Shown here one piece after another: positions 12,121-24,654 of a stretch of 64,000 bases of DNA. The stretch is from Lutjanus erythropterus (taxonomy: Eukaryota; Chordata; Actinopteri; Lutjaniformes; Lutjanidae), in the NCBI GenBank assembly GCA_020091685.1, contig CM034600.1:4663837-4727836 (forward strand), read 5' to 3'. Positions within the stretch are counted from its first letter, which is position 1, and the number at the start of each line of letters is the position of its first letter. A program made the position numbers and the translations under genes. The notes beneath the pieces were generated by a model that saw only the letters and a program-made list of their open reading frames with translations, ran no database searches and was not told where the DNA came from.

Positions 12121-14639
12121 AGTGATCACAGAGCAGAACTGGTTTAAGGTTGATTTATGGTCACTGTGGTGTGTATGCAGTTCACTGCTGGACCGTTTTC
12201 TCTGCATAGGTACAGCAGCACTGTCGATCCATGGATGCTGGTCATCAGCTGTAAATCTGTTAGTTTGCGTGAATACAGTACTTCTCTTGTAAGCAACTGT
12301 CATAGCAACCAATAGCCAATTATAGTAGAGATGCACTGATTCCAATTTTCTTGGCCGATTCAGATTTCCATTTTTTTCTTTTTTGACCATCTACTTCGAA
12401 TGAGACTTAACGTTAACAACAGTTTCTCTTGACTGTCCCTCAATATTACAACATTATGCCACTATCACATGGATATATTGCGCAACATGCTAACGCCAAA
12501 TTCAACAGGATAACCTGCAAAATAAATACTAATCAACATAGAATGTGGCAAAACTTGAAGCTTTCAAGTTTGAAGTGAGGTCACAGACGGTCCGTATACA
12601 TCTATGAATGAGCTTGGTGTCATGAATGTGGTCACTATGACCAACATAGCTTTGACAGTCATTTCCAGTGTTTCCTGATGGGAAGATATTTACTTGTTGC
12701 TAAAGTAAGTTAGCATAAGCTTGGTTAGCCATGACTCGGTGCTGGAAGCTCGGTACTCCAGCCTATTCCTTGTCATCAACCTGGCCTCCATTGGTCTCTG
12801 AAGCTGTTCTGGTCCTGGTCTGGTCTTACTCACTGGGAATATGACTGCTAATATGACTGCTCTCCTCCTAGTGTTAAATGGTAGGGAGGGGGGGTAACAC
12901 ACAGTGCTGTTGGCTACTGTATGCCAATCAATGTCTATAGCAAGTCAACAGGGTGTCAACAATGACAGAAGTTTCCGCTGACTGGTTGTTTTGGATGTCT
13001 GCCTGCATGCAGACCCCTTCAGTCCATTTGGTGAGCATGTTAAACTTCCTGGCACTGCTGTTGGGGCTTTTAGACATGTGGTCCTGCTGTCACTTCTTTT
13101 TGTCTCCAGTTAACAAGCAAAACTGCATTGCAAACAACAAGGACTGCCTAAACCTTTCTGCTAGATTTGAGTTTTTTGCTGGGAGATGTTTCCACAACAG
13201 ACGCTCTCATCTCTTGTTCCCACTCGCTCACTCACTCTAGCTGTGATTTTGTTTTGTCTCACTTTGTCTTTTTTTATTTTTTTGTTTTTGATAGATGTTA
13301 ACTGTTCAACCTGTCTCTCATTTTTCCGTCTCATTTTCAGCTTATCTTTCCCTCACTTACTCCCGTTTGCTTTCTCCGTCTCTTACATTTACACATTTTT
13401 TCCCCCTCTGTCTGGAGCTTCTAAATAGATGCTTCACACCTCTAGCTGTGTACTGAATTGATTCATATGCAGAAGGTGCCTGGAGCAGGAAGAATGTGCG
13501 ATAATACGTTTGTAAGCTAATCTCCTGTTTAGCTCATGGCTAGCAGCTGCCTTATTCAATTATGCACCTTCGTAATAACTCAAGTTATTTTTGTTTACAT
13601 TTGTTATGTATTTGGTCTTCTTCCTGCCTCTTGTGTGTGATTAGTGGAGATGATTTCTTATCTCTTTTGTTGTTTTTCATTTTAATCATTTGTGATATTT
13701 TTAGAGCAGTTTTTCTAAGTGCAAGAGAATGAATTTGATATCCTGTTTGGTAAACAGGAATTGTTCAGTATCATAAAAAGTAAATAAAAGTAAACATAGT
13801 AAGTCTTTCTTTAAATGCAAGCAGCTGATTAGATATTGCAAAGCATGGATGTGAGATCTGAACAAGTTTATATTCTGGTATAGTTTGTCTATTGTGATCT
13901 TAATAGTGCTTTTAAAGCTGCATTTTCTATCCATTTCAATTCAAGTGCAGAGTAAAATGAAACACTTCTTTTGTTACAACAGTGCCTATTTTTTATGTAT
14001 GTCTAAAAGCACAATGATTGATATCCCTGTAATTTTACACCACTTTGTGACTGAGCATCCCATCAAATTGAATTTCTTTTGTGTGCAGGCTTGCTTGGCC
14101 AATAGGCTGACAGTGATTCTGATACCATACAGGAGTTAAACAAAACAGGTATTATAAAATGAACAAATGCACAGCTCTCGCACTCAGTTTATGTGTTAGA
14201 TTGAGATAATGAGGCGAGTGATCCTGAGTGGACTAGAGTGTGTTTGTGAGGCTTATTCATCATTCTGAGTAAAAACTTCTTTCATTGTGTATTCCTACAA
14301 GAGTTATGCTGCTGCTGTACCGTAGTAGATGACAGAGATGTCATGTTTAAATTGACTTTTTCTTCCATAGCTTTGTTTTTTTATTTCAGAAGTCTTGAGA
14401 GTATCCGCTTGGCTGCAAGTCAGATTAGATATCGAACATCGGTATTTTTTGGCACTGACCTTATGGCAGTGTGTCCTTTGAGTATCGAAAATGGTCAAGG
14501 ACCAAAAGCTCAAATGGAATGCTCGCTGTGGACGAGATTTTTATTTAGATCATTTTATTTGTGACTCGACATGTTGTGGTTATTACTGTGAAAACACCAC
14601 CACTTTTGTGTGTTGAGACAACCTGATGTTGGTGCTACA
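8836..14639. other. Long noncoding stretch, no gene supported
   Basis: Contains a (GGA)n-rich patch at about 9262-9304, a CA microsatellite at 12070-12119, and pyrimidine-rich sequence at 13240-13420. A block at 9301-9440 with 'ggctgtaattatcagtcagattattatt' character looks more constrained than its surroundings, but conservation cannot be judged here. The open frames seen are short and lack splice or family support. Confidence 0.4.
12070..12119. repeat. (CA)n microsatellite
   Basis: Near-perfect CA dinucleotide run of about 50 bp. Confidence 0.95.
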
Positions 14640-14830
14640 GGAAAATTTAGTAGACTTCAAATCTGTACAGGATCTGTACAGGATTTCATGGCAATCCATC
14701 CAATAGTTGTTGAGATATTTCAGTGTTGACCAAAGTGGGAGGCTGACCGATGTGCAGACCAACCCACCGATGGAACAACATTACCATCCCTATGGATATG
14801 CTGCTGGTAAAGCTAAAATGTTTCAGAGGA
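14640..14830. repeat. Teleost interspersed repeat fragment ('catggcaatccatccaatagttgttgagat' type)
   Basis: Contains 'atttcatggcaatccatcca', 'tagttgttgagatatttcag', 'gaccaaagtgggaggctgac' and 'taccatccctatggatatgc' in order. I recognise this series from a high-copy fish interspersed repeat. No terminal repeats or target duplication were found. Confidence 0.55.
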
Positions 14831-15479
14831 AAAATCTTGTTTATATTTTTCTAAAGAGCCAGAAAGATTTTTTTTTCTTATCATTCAGACAAGCAGTACA
14901 GGTAGTATATTGTATAGTATATTGTCAGTCAGTCACCTCACCAATCATTGTTGAGATTACCCAATAATCATAAAAATTGATAGGGTTGTCAGATTTATGT
15001 AATGAGGAAGGACTTTACAACTCTGTAAAGTTACGATGACACCTGTTGTTTTATCTGCTGTCTTGAGTTAAAAGGTAGAATCATCTACTAATGTTCCAAA
15101 ACAGTCTTCACAGAACATCTTCTTGCATATATTTGACTGGCCAGCACACTGTGGAGGATGATGTTGTGTGTGTGACCAGATCTGTGCCAACTTTAATTTT
15201 TTGGTGGAGCCTTCTGCTCCAGCGGTTTACTGTTTCATTGAAATAAATGATTAAATTTTTTTTCTGGAAGTGCTAATGCTGATCTAAACACGGTTTAAAG
15301 CAGGAAATTTGAATTACAGATGGTCTCAATGACGCACATTAGCAGAAACAAAAAAAAGAAAAAAAAAAAGAAAAAAAAGAATGACAGACACAAGTAGACA
15401 GTGCCAGGTATCCCAACCGAGACTAAACAAACATGAGCATGTAAGCCTTAGCCATCCTCTGTGTGCATTTGCGCCGTGG

Positions 15480-15507
15480 TGTGTGTGTGTGTGTGTGTGT
15501 GTGTGTC
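15480..15507. repeat. (GT)n microsatellite
   Basis: Perfect GT run of about 28 bp. A poly-T tract of about 22 bp lies at 15678-15699. Confidence 0.9.
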
Positions 15508-16584
15508 TGGTGTGGTGTGTTCTCTGTAAAGTCACGGCTGGCTGGCTGTTATCTACCATAGACTCACAGGTCCCTGGAGGGACACCAGAGGAGTCATCTG
15601 ATTCACTTGCAGTTTCTTCCCTGACTGCAAATTAAAACAGGACCAACACAGAGAGACACAGATAGGAAGCTGTTTTCTTTTTTTTTTTTTTTTTTTTTTA
15701 ATTAAATCCATTCTGTTTCTACTCAATCCCCGCCAAGCAGATCCTCACCTAACATATAAAATTAGCACACGAACAGCTTCAGTACCTCTTTTCACCTGCA
15801 TTAACATGCGCCGGCTGCAGCTTTCACCCGACGGTCTAAGTATCTCTCACATCAGAAGCCCTCTCGCTCTTTGTCTCTCCTCAGTTAAGGTCTGTTTATG
15901 AAACACAGACGATCTGCTCTGATTTGATTTGGCGTTCAGCAGCCCTGATAATTATGATGAATCTTCCTCCCTCTCTGTGTGTGCGCATGTGTGCGTGTAG
16001 ACTCTCTTCACCTTTCTCCACTGATGCTCCCTTTCGGTGCCACAGTGCCGTTAGTCAGACCTGGCACAATAGAGCTTTAAAGATATTGATTGGCATTAAT
16101 TTGCAGGGTGTACCAGATGCGTAAGATTTAGTACATTAGAGTAGTTCAAATAGTGTCTGACACGCTGTCAATCTAAGAGATGCTTTGCAGTTATTATTTC
16201 GACTTTCTTCATGTTGACTTTCCCTGTGTGACAAACGCATCTATCCGGTGTCAAAATAATCAAAAGTCAAAAGTTTACCAAGTGTTGATACATTCTGATG
16301 CCATATGGTTTGGCACAGCTTAACAAGATTCAAGGCTGAGCAGTCATCTCCTGATGGGACGGTGGTAAAATGCTAGTCTAGTTTATTGGCAAAGCACTGC
16401 AAAGAGAGGAACCTTGTGTATGCATGCTGAATGCTATTCAGGTACAACTGCTACACTTTCATTTCTTAACTTATCTCAAATTACCTGTTTCTGAGAGTAT
16501 GTCAACAGCCAACAGTTTGACCAGTGAGAATTGAGTCAGAAAAATGATTAACCTGTAGCCTTAATTGCATACGGAAAGTGTAAA

Positions 16585-17030
16585 GCAGTGTTTCCCAAAC
16601 TTGTTTTTTTCCTTGAGATCCACTTTGTAAATGAATGAAATAAAATGACAAACCATTGTGATCTGGCCTCATCAATCACTTCTGTGAAGAGTTTGTTCAT
16701 GTTTAAATTAAAGTTCCTGACCATTTTTACTGCCATTTCTGTATAAGTTAACAGTCCATCTCACTGTTTTTATTTCCTCTTAGAAAAACAACCTTGGACA
16801 TTTTACCCTACTTCACAAATAATACAAAATAAGTGAATTTTGACAGACTTAACAGGCTTTTGTTTTTTTTCTCATCAGTAAAAACAATATACAGATTTTA
16901 AATGCTTTATAAAAGTTGGACTGCAGATATAAATTATAAATTTGAAAATTTTCCCTCATAGTCTTTTCTTTATTTGGGCACCCAAATCTCCTGTGACCCA
17001 CATGTGGGTCCCAACCTAGGCTTTGGCAAT
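16585..17030. repeat. Possible decayed hAT-type repeat (CAGTGTTTCCCAAACTTG start)
   Basis: The left side reads CAGTGTTTCCCAAACTTG followed by 'ccttgagatccactttgtaa', the usual beginning of a fish hAT-like repeat. The right side contains 'tgacccacatgtgggtccca'. The two sides do not form clean inverted repeats and no target duplication is seen, so the extent is approximate. Confidence 0.35.
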
Positions 17031-18055
17031 GATTGGTGTAAAGCATAAGAGAAATATAACTACATTTGAAATGAAACAAATAAAAGCAATCAGTGCAGTC
17101 GTTTGTTTGTGTCATTGTGTTGTTTTAGAATAGGCCAAAGTAGGGGTGTGAATGTATGGATTTTTTTTTTGAATCACGCAACGTATTCCTGCCAGATGGT
17201 GATTTATCACAACTGCCCAAATAATAAGGTTTTACTGAACTCTGTTGAAGGATGCTGTTAAAAGCTTAGTGTAGCTCCTTTAATGGAAAGCACAGCAGAC
17301 TGTGAGTGACGGTGCTAGGGTATGGTACCGACCAGATTAAACTGGTACCACTACGTACCAATTCCTGTCAAATCAATCGGTGCCGAATTTTGATACGTGG
17401 GAGTTCATTAGGGTGAGAGAGTAATAGACAGTATAAAAAAAAGAGAGGGAATGGTGTGAGAGTGAGCAGTGGCAGCTTGTTTGGTCACCGAATGGAGTGA
17501 GTGAGTCCTGACAGCAGCAAAATGAAGGTATATGTGAAGTAAAAAGCAAAGCTGCCAACCAAAATCAACCAAACTAAAAGTGGAAGAGTGCACCGCTTTC
17601 ATTGCCTGAAAGCCAAGTCCCCCACAGCAGCAGCAGCAAAAAACGTTAACACCCTCGCAGCCAGCATCTAAACAGTGTAACTTAACCCCCCCATGGACAA
17701 CAAAACTTTGCTGACATCTTTAGGTGATTAATTATCTCATTGGATAAGTTGTTAATGGAGATATCTGGGTGTTTTTCACCGTCTTTGTTGGCTTTGCATG
17801 TTCACTAGCATTAGCCTTGCCCTCGTGTGCCCTGATTCATTTGGCATTCAGTTAACACACCAGTCGACACCATTTGAATGAAAACTAAAACGCTTGTCAT
17901 TTGTTCCTGCTGTTCCTCACCACTGTTTTGGATGAAGGAAAACAAAAAAAAAAGAAAAAAATGAACCAGCTTTAAAAGTTTTCTTGTGATAAATAAGTGC
18001 CATGTGTTGGCTCCTATTTATGCCTCGTTGTGATGGTAGGTGGTAGAATCAACGT

Positions 18056-18057
<2 letters not shown>
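17031..18057. other. Noncoding stretch with possible MITE remnants
   Basis: No gene is supported. 'gtaggggtgtgaatgtatgg' at about 17140 resembles the left end of the TAGGGGTG class of hAT-like MITEs and 'tatggtaccgaccag...ggtaccactacgtacc' at 17320-17360 resembles an internal part of another, but no ends pair up. Confidence 0.35.
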
Positions 18058-18101
<44 letters not shown>

Positions 18102-18109
18102 CACACACG

Positions 18110-18163
<54 letters not shown>

Positions 18164-18166
18164 CAT
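18058..18166. repeat. Imperfect (CA)n microsatellite
   Basis: About 109 bp of CA repeats with GC-containing interruptions (cacgcacaca). It is the longest CA array in the window. Confidence 0.95.
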
Positions 18167-19224
18167 GCAGCCCTGTCCCCCTGAAGCAGTCCACCTAGGG
18201 GAAACACTGCTGTTGAAATAATAACTGCAAACTACCTCTAAGACTGACATTGTGTTAGACATTATTTGAAGTACTCTAATGTACTAAATGTTACACCCAG
18301 CAAATTAATGTCAAAATATGTTTTGCTTCTAGTTACTTCATTTATATGTTTGAGCTTCACTGTGCAGTTGATGTACCTGCAAAGTTTGGCGCTGTTTTCG
18401 TATGCATCTGCTGTGGGGGGAAGATTTCTCTCCGCTCACCACCTTAAAATCTGAGTTTGAGATGAGAGTACGTCTGAATAGTATTTGTGATATCGCAACT
18501 AGTTTGGAAGCCAGTCTGGGTCCAGTATATGCAGTTTACACAAGTGGAAACTTTAAGCCCTCGGGGCACATACACAGAGAATGGACTATCCAGTGAAGTG
18601 GGAGACATCTCACTCAGCAGTTCAACTTTTGAAATGAAAATTATTTGCCTATTCATAGAGTCAGATTTTTTCAGGGAGGGATAAGGAGATGTACTTCTAA
18701 AACTTTCTGGTAATTTAACTTTTTTGTGGGAAAAAAAAAAACATATCAGATGCTTCAAAGCAGAGTGTTTTCCTGCCTAGAGCGGATCTTTAACATTCTA
18801 CACAATACTGTACAACACTTCAAACATTCTTGATACTATTCATGCATTATCATATACATATTTATTATTTGCTCTGTCCAGCACTTTATTGAAGCTACAT
18901 GGTGCTGACACCGAGGGGAATATCCAAAGCAAACATGCAACATATTTTCTGCCAGGTTTGAAAAATTTGGCCAAACATCATGAATATGTAAATGTGTTCT
19001 TGCAGCTGTTCTTTTAATCTTAGTTAATCTTTAAACAAATTAAATAAGTTTGCATTAAAACATCATTTCCATATAATCCATTTGGACATCCGTCTCCCTG
19101 TGGCCTTGCAAATAAAACACAAACAAATGCAAACATTGTTTTCTTATACCTCTGATAACAGAATTCCTTCTGATACTAAATACATTTGGAACAGATGAAC
19201 ACAATAGCATTGTATTGTCTTGGA

Positions 19225-19322
19225 GTGTCATCTAGTCGTTAATGTGATTAATTGTCATTAATTGCATTTTTTCAAAAATTTTTTTAACTGCAATTAAATT
19301 AATAATCATTTAACAGCCCTAA
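19225..19322. mobile_element. One end of a hAT-like MITE (TTAGGGCTGTTAAATG)
   Basis: Reverse complemented, the right edge reads TTAGGGCTGTTAAATGATT and continues with 'aatttaattgcagttaa' and 'aattaatgacaattaatcac'. This is the familiar terminal sequence of a fish non-autonomous hAT family. The other end was not found. Confidence 0.45.
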
Positions 19323-19446
19323 TCCAGGTACTGTGCTGTATTTTCTCACTCTTTATGCTTCTCTCTCCCTCCTTTTCTTTTCCTGCTTTGTTTCTCTACC
19401 TATTCCTCTCTTTCTTTGTCTGCTCTCTGTTTCCCAACCTCTCTAG

Positions 19447-19470
19447 TCTACAGATGAAATAAAAGCAATG
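19447..19470 (+). CDS. chchd6: Probable 24-nt microexon of chchd6 (MICOS subunit Mic25)
   Basis: A roughly 120-bp pyrimidine-rich tract (19331-19446) ends in ctctctag. It is followed by 24 nt reading Ser-Thr-Asp-Glu-Ile-Lys-Ala-Met, and then a strong donor (ATG|gtaagc). The exon is phase 0 on both sides, matching the phase-0 start of the next certain exon at 21957. In mammalian CHCHD3/CHCHD6 the residues just before the equivalent of 'AQQLQKKD' are of the type S-T/H-E-E-...-K-A/S-...-L, so STDEIKAM fits in place and character while being a few residues shorter. This rests on splice signals, frame and a short alignment from memory. It could also be a chance splice-like match. The preceding exon was not identified. 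Confidence 0.55.
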
Positions 19471-21956
19471 GTAAGCTTCATCATAACCCTCATAGCACTA
19501 CTCTTAAGTCCATCCATCCGTCCATCCAAAAGCAAAGTGAAACCCCTCCCTGTTCCCTTCCTTCCTCTTCACATTTATTCTTTGTTCCGCTCTTCTCTGT
19601 CTTCGGCATGTCTCCGTCTTTCATTCTCTTTTCTGCCCCTCTCTCCAAATACTTCCACCCCTTCCTCCCACTTGTTTAACCATTACATATCCTTCCATCA
19701 GTCCCTCTTTATTCTCTCTCTTCATCCCTCTTTATCCTGAATACATATTTCCCTACTTTTGTTTGTCTGTCCTGGTCTCTTTTATCCAGGGATCTACATA
19801 GTATTTATAAGTCACTAAAACTTTTTTCCCCCCCATAATTTTTAAGTTGCAGAGAGTTGCAAGAAAATTATGTGAATACTGCGGCATTGTTGTAAATCAA
19901 AGTGTACACCAAGAACATTATTTTAAAAAATGCATTAAGGCCTGTTAACCCACACTTTTTGGGCATGACATGACTTTATTTTCTTGCATGATAGTGTGAG
20001 ATGGAACTGAGGTTAGATCACTTTTGGCACCCAGGACACTGAGAAGCTGTCCTGTTAGCCATGAGACGCACTTTTCATGGAAGACTGCTGAACCCAAATT
20101 ACACAGAGTGAGAACAGGCATCAGTGTACCATCAAAATGATTTTAGATGTGTTATTTTAAGGTAAAAATTGCATGATTGTGCTTTAACAAAGCTGTTATT
20201 GAATTAAATGCTAACGGAAAGCAAACTGACAAATTATAGCTGGCAAAAATGTATAATGCATCTGTGATTCCACTTCATCTCTTCTATTTCTTCTTCTCCT
20301 TCTTCTTCGTCGTCTTCTTTTTCTCTTTTTCATTTCTCCTGTGTAGTTGCCCCACAGATGCTGTATTTATTTTCACCTGTCAGTCAGTCACCATGGACTG
20401 TGTTTGCATGTGAACGTATGAGCCCGTTTGTCAGCATGCTTTCTAACATGTGTGCATGCGCATGTTTTTTTGTGAACACATGTGAATGCTTGTCACCTTC
20501 AGTGCCTCATAACTACTTGAAAATAACATATGATCTGTGGTGAGACAGCGTGTGGCATGATTTTCTGTGCCGCCACAAACACAGGCACAATGGATGGATG
20601 GAGATAGATGGATAGATGAGCGGTAGGTGGGAACCAAAGATTTTCAAAGACGTATAATTTGAGGGTTGAGGCTCGCTGTTTGTGGGATTTCTTTATACTG
20701 CAGGGTGCCTTACTACTGGAGTTTACACAGCCAAATCAAAAGAGTGTGTGTGTGTGTCAGCCCACTTGTTTGGGTGTCTTTGACATGCTAGTGTGTATAT
20801 GAATGTGCAGGCGGATCCATAAGTTTCGTTTCAGATGTGTTGAACATGCTCCGTTTTCTTTCAGCACTGGTTTGATCTCATTCTCACACTGATGTGTGTA
20901 TGTATGTGCTCTGTGTCCATGTCCATAAGCTTTTCTCCTCATCCACACTGGTTTTATTCATTCACTCTTTAATAAATGGGTACCTGCCATTCTTAATGGC
21001 TTGTGGAGGATTAAACCTTTTTTTTTTTTTTTTTAGCTCAGAGACCCTCACTTTAGCTATCTTTTAACAAAATGGTTGTTGACTTTCTTTTGCTTGACTA
21101 AATTAAAGCACAAACCCATTTAAAACCAAAAAATATTTAACACTTGCAGTCCAGGCCTGTATCCCATTGAATTGTTGTGCGTTAGGAAGCGCAAAGTACG
21201 ACACCGGAGACCCCGCACTGTTGAGCACTTGAAGTCATATATGAAGCAAGAGCGTGAAAGAATTTCACTCTCAAAACTTAAACATTTAGTGTCATAAGTT
21301 CCCAAAACTTACTTAGTGTTGTGAGAGAAAATGTGATGTAACACAGAGGGAAACCCTGTCTCAATGTGTCGCAGACATCAAATTCACAATGAGCGTGTCA
21401 ATTTATTCACAAAAAACAATGAAGTTAATCAGTTTGAACATTAAATATTTTATCTTTGTACTGTATTCAGCTGCATTTTCTTTTCATTTAAGTTTTACAT
21501 AGTAGATGGATGATTTAATATTCCACAGCTCTGATCAAACCAAATCTAACTGACATGACGACAAAAACAAAAAGTTTTGACTCTTTAAATGTTCACTTTC
21601 TTTTCTCGTAAGGTTCATCTTAAATACGTCATAAATATACTTTCCCCTTTATAGAGCATTTTGCCTAAGAATTCAGTTTAAATACTTGACATAATCTGTC
21701 AAATCAAATAATGTTTTAGTCAGTATTTATTGGCTAATATATCCTGATATAGACCAATGCTGTGATAAATAATAGCCTGTAATTTATTTGTCCTTGTATT
21801 TTTCGTGCCTCTTTGCTAATAACTGAAGAAAACAAAACAAAACCAAAAGTCAGCATAACAACTTCACCAGTCTCCTGCCATATAGTGAGAAAACACAGCG
21901 TTACACAGTGTTTAATCCCCTCCTCTGTGTTTGTCCATGTGTGTGCTGTCTTGCAG
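19471..21956. other. Intron of chchd6 (about 2.5 kb)
   Basis: Lies between the putative microexon and the clear coiled-coil exon. It contains a second strong pyrimidine tract (20278-20346, ttc/gtc-rich) ending in tgtgtag that has no matching donor nearby, a short GT run at about 20742-20757, and poly-T at 21019-21034. No gene is seen inside. Confidence 0.5.
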
Positions 21957-22040
21957 GCTCAGCAGCTACAGAAGAAAGATTCACAGCTGAAAGCCTTGGA
22001 CGCCTTCTACAAGGAGCAGCTGGCACAACTGGAGGAGAGG
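21957..22040 (+). CDS. chchd6: chchd6 (or chchd3) coiled-coil exon, MICOS complex subunit
   Basis: An 84-nt exon, phase 0 at both ends, encoding 28 residues from AQQLQKKDSQL through LDAFYKEQLAQLEER. The acceptor is gtcttgcag|GCT and the donor is GAGAGG|gtacag. The residues match the central coiled coil of the vertebrate MICOS subunits Mic25 (CHCHD6) and Mic19 (CHCHD3), notably the D-x-FYKEQL-x-x-LEER core. These proteins sit on the inner mitochondrial membrane facing the intermembrane space and hold crista junctions together with mitofilin. The exon alone is nearer CHCHD3 in the FYKEQL region; the next exon decides for CHCHD6. A CA microsatellite starts 12 nt into the following intron. I am confident of the family and less so of the paralogue. 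Confidence 0.85.
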
Positions 22041-22051
22041 GTACAGCGTTT

Positions 22052-22082
22052 ACACAAACACACACACACACACACACACACA
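22052..22082. repeat. (CA)n microsatellite close to a 5' splice site
   Basis: Roughly 30-bp CA run starting 12 nt downstream of the chchd6 exon donor. Intronic CA repeats near donors are known binding sites for hnRNP L, so it may influence inclusion of this exon (inference). Confidence 0.9.
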
Positions 22083-23930
22083 GGCTTTTAAAGACTTTAT
22101 TAGAAGCCTTCACAGACTCCCAGAGTTATACATACTGCATGCACAAAACTAAAGATGCATACCCACATGAACAATGTCTACAGACTTAATTTTGCGACAC
22201 ACACGAACGTTACCCTGCAATAGTCTGCAATCACCTGTTAATTTGATGTCCTTCTTTCTTTCAATAATGGCTATTTTAACATAGAGCAGCATAATTCAGA
22301 CACCAAATTTATTATTTGCATTTGAAACAATTTCAGCCTCCAAAGCAGAATAAATAACTGATTAAAACTTCTCTTTAGTCAGTGTCCCCACTGTATTGCA
22401 TGACAGGAGAATGCTGCTGTAATTATTTCTCCCTCTGATCTCCTTAGATTTTGAATTGGTTTTCCAGTCAATAAAAGGATGACCCTCAGTCATTATTGAA
22501 CCACAATGGCGCAACTGGGCTCTAAATATTTTGGGAACCTGTTTTTATCTGGGCCCTCTGTAGTCTACTCTGTGGTTAGATGGTGGTATGTTCAGCTAAT
22601 ATTCTGTGATCCAATTCCAATGGTTCTAACCTTAGACCTCTATTTCTATTTTAAAGTTTTAAGAAAACTTTTGCTACAACAACACACCTGTTAATTCCAG
22701 CTTTTTATAGGAATGATTGTTTGCTTGACACTGAAGCTCTGTAGGGATTTTTGGTGCTTAGCTTCCAAATTCTTTAACCGGTGACTGGTGATTTGTTCTA
22801 TTCTTATTTAACTGTTGCTCAGAGGTCTTTTTCTCTTTCTACCCTTTCAGTTGTCAGTCTGATTGAACCATTGTACATCGTTCTGTTCTCCATGTACTAA
22901 GCATTGCTTTTGTTGCAAACCCTCGATACAAAGGGTGGTCCTCTCAGCGATCTGACTACTGGATCAAGCTTTTGTTGCACGTGAAACTTTTGAATAGTTG
23001 TGTATATACTCATGCCTAAACTGGATAAATTGGAGCAGCAGTAATAGCCCCTCCAGTTTGACTACATGAAGCCAGCTTTCGTCTCACATTATTTTTAACA
23101 CCTTGCTATTAGCCTGGCAAGCCTGCTGTGGTTGTAACAAAAGCAGCTCAGGACAAAGCCGGTGGAAATATGTTTTTTTTTTTCACTTCGGCTGGTTCAC
23201 GGTCTCAACTGCAGCCTTCCTGCTCTGCTGTCAAGCACGTAGAGGAGAGGTCAGAGAAGCTAGCATGAACATGAAGGATTAAGGATGTGAATGATTCACG
23301 TGGGTCACATTTTCAGGTTGGAAAATCTTCAATTCTGGATTTATCCAGAAAAAAACACATCCCTGATTGCTTATTTCTTACAAACCTGCTGCATTTGTTT
23401 CTGTAGTGATATTTGACGTGGCTATTTTGTATGTTTAGTCATGACACAGCATTCACTTTAGTTATTGGGTTCAGTCATGTATTATGAATTCACTTTATTT
23501 TCCTTAAAAAAAGCCCTCAAAACGATTCATTTAACAATCAATTAATCATTGCAGCTCTAATCTGCACCAAAATGTAATGGGTTCTTCCTTGGCAGGGGTA
23601 ACAAACCCACACACTATTATACAATCGCACAAATGCAGGCCATTTCAACATAAGCATTTACACCCCACCATAATTATCCTCATGATTTATGCATGTTCTC
23701 TCAGCTGCTGTGAAATGACAGAAAGTGACAATCACAGTTTGCTGAAACCTCTCAGATGGGAGGACACTTGTCGATATTCATCCCTTTGTGCATAAAAGCA
23801 ATTCTGCCCTTGAGGATTTGTGTGCCTCCACACCGGCGACAGCTGTGGCTGGAAGCTTTATGTTGTTGACCCGTTCTCGCAAACAAGATATCTCAAAATG
23901 CTTTTTCGTCAAATTCCGTACAGACTCAAG

Positions 23931-24638
23931 TAGAGTTGGGTGATATGTTAAAAATTTCCAAGCAATCAGCCCATCCATCGTTCATTGGTGATATCATCCC
24001 ACTCCCACCTCCTCTTGTTCTCTCCAGTCTCAGCTGGGAGATGTGCGCAAGTTGCTAATTCACTCTGTTACTCATGCTGCATATGTTCACTACATCCAAT
24101 AGACAAAATAAACTAACAAGGTGTCTAGAAATTACTTGTTCTTATACTTGTTTTCCATTTTAAATGGAAAAATACAACCGTACACCTTCTTAATTCAAGT
24201 TTCTCTCTTTTACTGAATTAAGACGGCCTTAATTGGCTCGTTAACTCATTGGAAAACACACTTAATTCAAACTGGACAGAAACAGGTGTAAAAGTCACCA
24301 AACTCTTTGTTAGCCTGTCCACTCTTCCAACAGTCACCAACTCTGGTTTGGTCAAAATAAATCCTTAATTCACCGCCTGAAAAGAGTATAAAGAGTCTGA
24401 CTGCAGGCTGTTTTCCTCTCACTCGTCACCCAGTTCAGCTCACTCATGGTCGGCTGAGTGGGTGTGAACTGCGCCGCTGGATGAGAGCGTGGTGCAGAGC
24501 AGAGGCTGTCACTCTGCAGACTATTACATTAGCAAAATAAAATTACAAATATCACCCTAAAAATTGGCCAATAAAAAGCAATCAGTGATGGATTCATCAT
24601 CGACAGACGATATATATTTATCCAATCGCCCAGCCCTA
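23931..24638. mobile_element. hAT-like non-autonomous transposon with 8-bp target duplication
   Basis: The left terminus is TAGAGTTGGGTGATATG. The right terminus, reverse complemented, is TAGGGCTGGGCGATTGG, giving an imperfect inverted repeat of about 15 bp. Flanks are GACTCAAG (23923-23930) and GACTCGAG (24639-24646), an 8-bp target duplication with one mismatch, as expected for hAT insertions. The 708-bp interior has no open frame resembling a transposase. It contains 'acaggtgtaaaagtcaccaaactc' and 'attcaccgcctgaaaagagta', with no known coding domain. Confidence 0.75.
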
Positions 24639-24654
24639 GACTCGAGGATGATCT

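Noticed and set aside
18014-18262. Cys-Val repeat frame
   Set aside because: A translated CA/GT microsatellite. The same applies to frames at 28049-28424, 15326-15559, 22080 and 44346-44682.
19468-19740. 90-codon frame starting at the microexon ATG
   Set aside because: Composed of Ser/Leu/Pro-rich translation of a pyrimidine-rich intron. The ATG is better explained as the last codon of the microexon before gtaagc.
20278-20400. A second strong pyrimidine tract with tgtgtag as the start of another exon
   Set aside because: The following sequence has no nearby donor and no resemblance to the MICOS family, and including it would break the phase-0 join.
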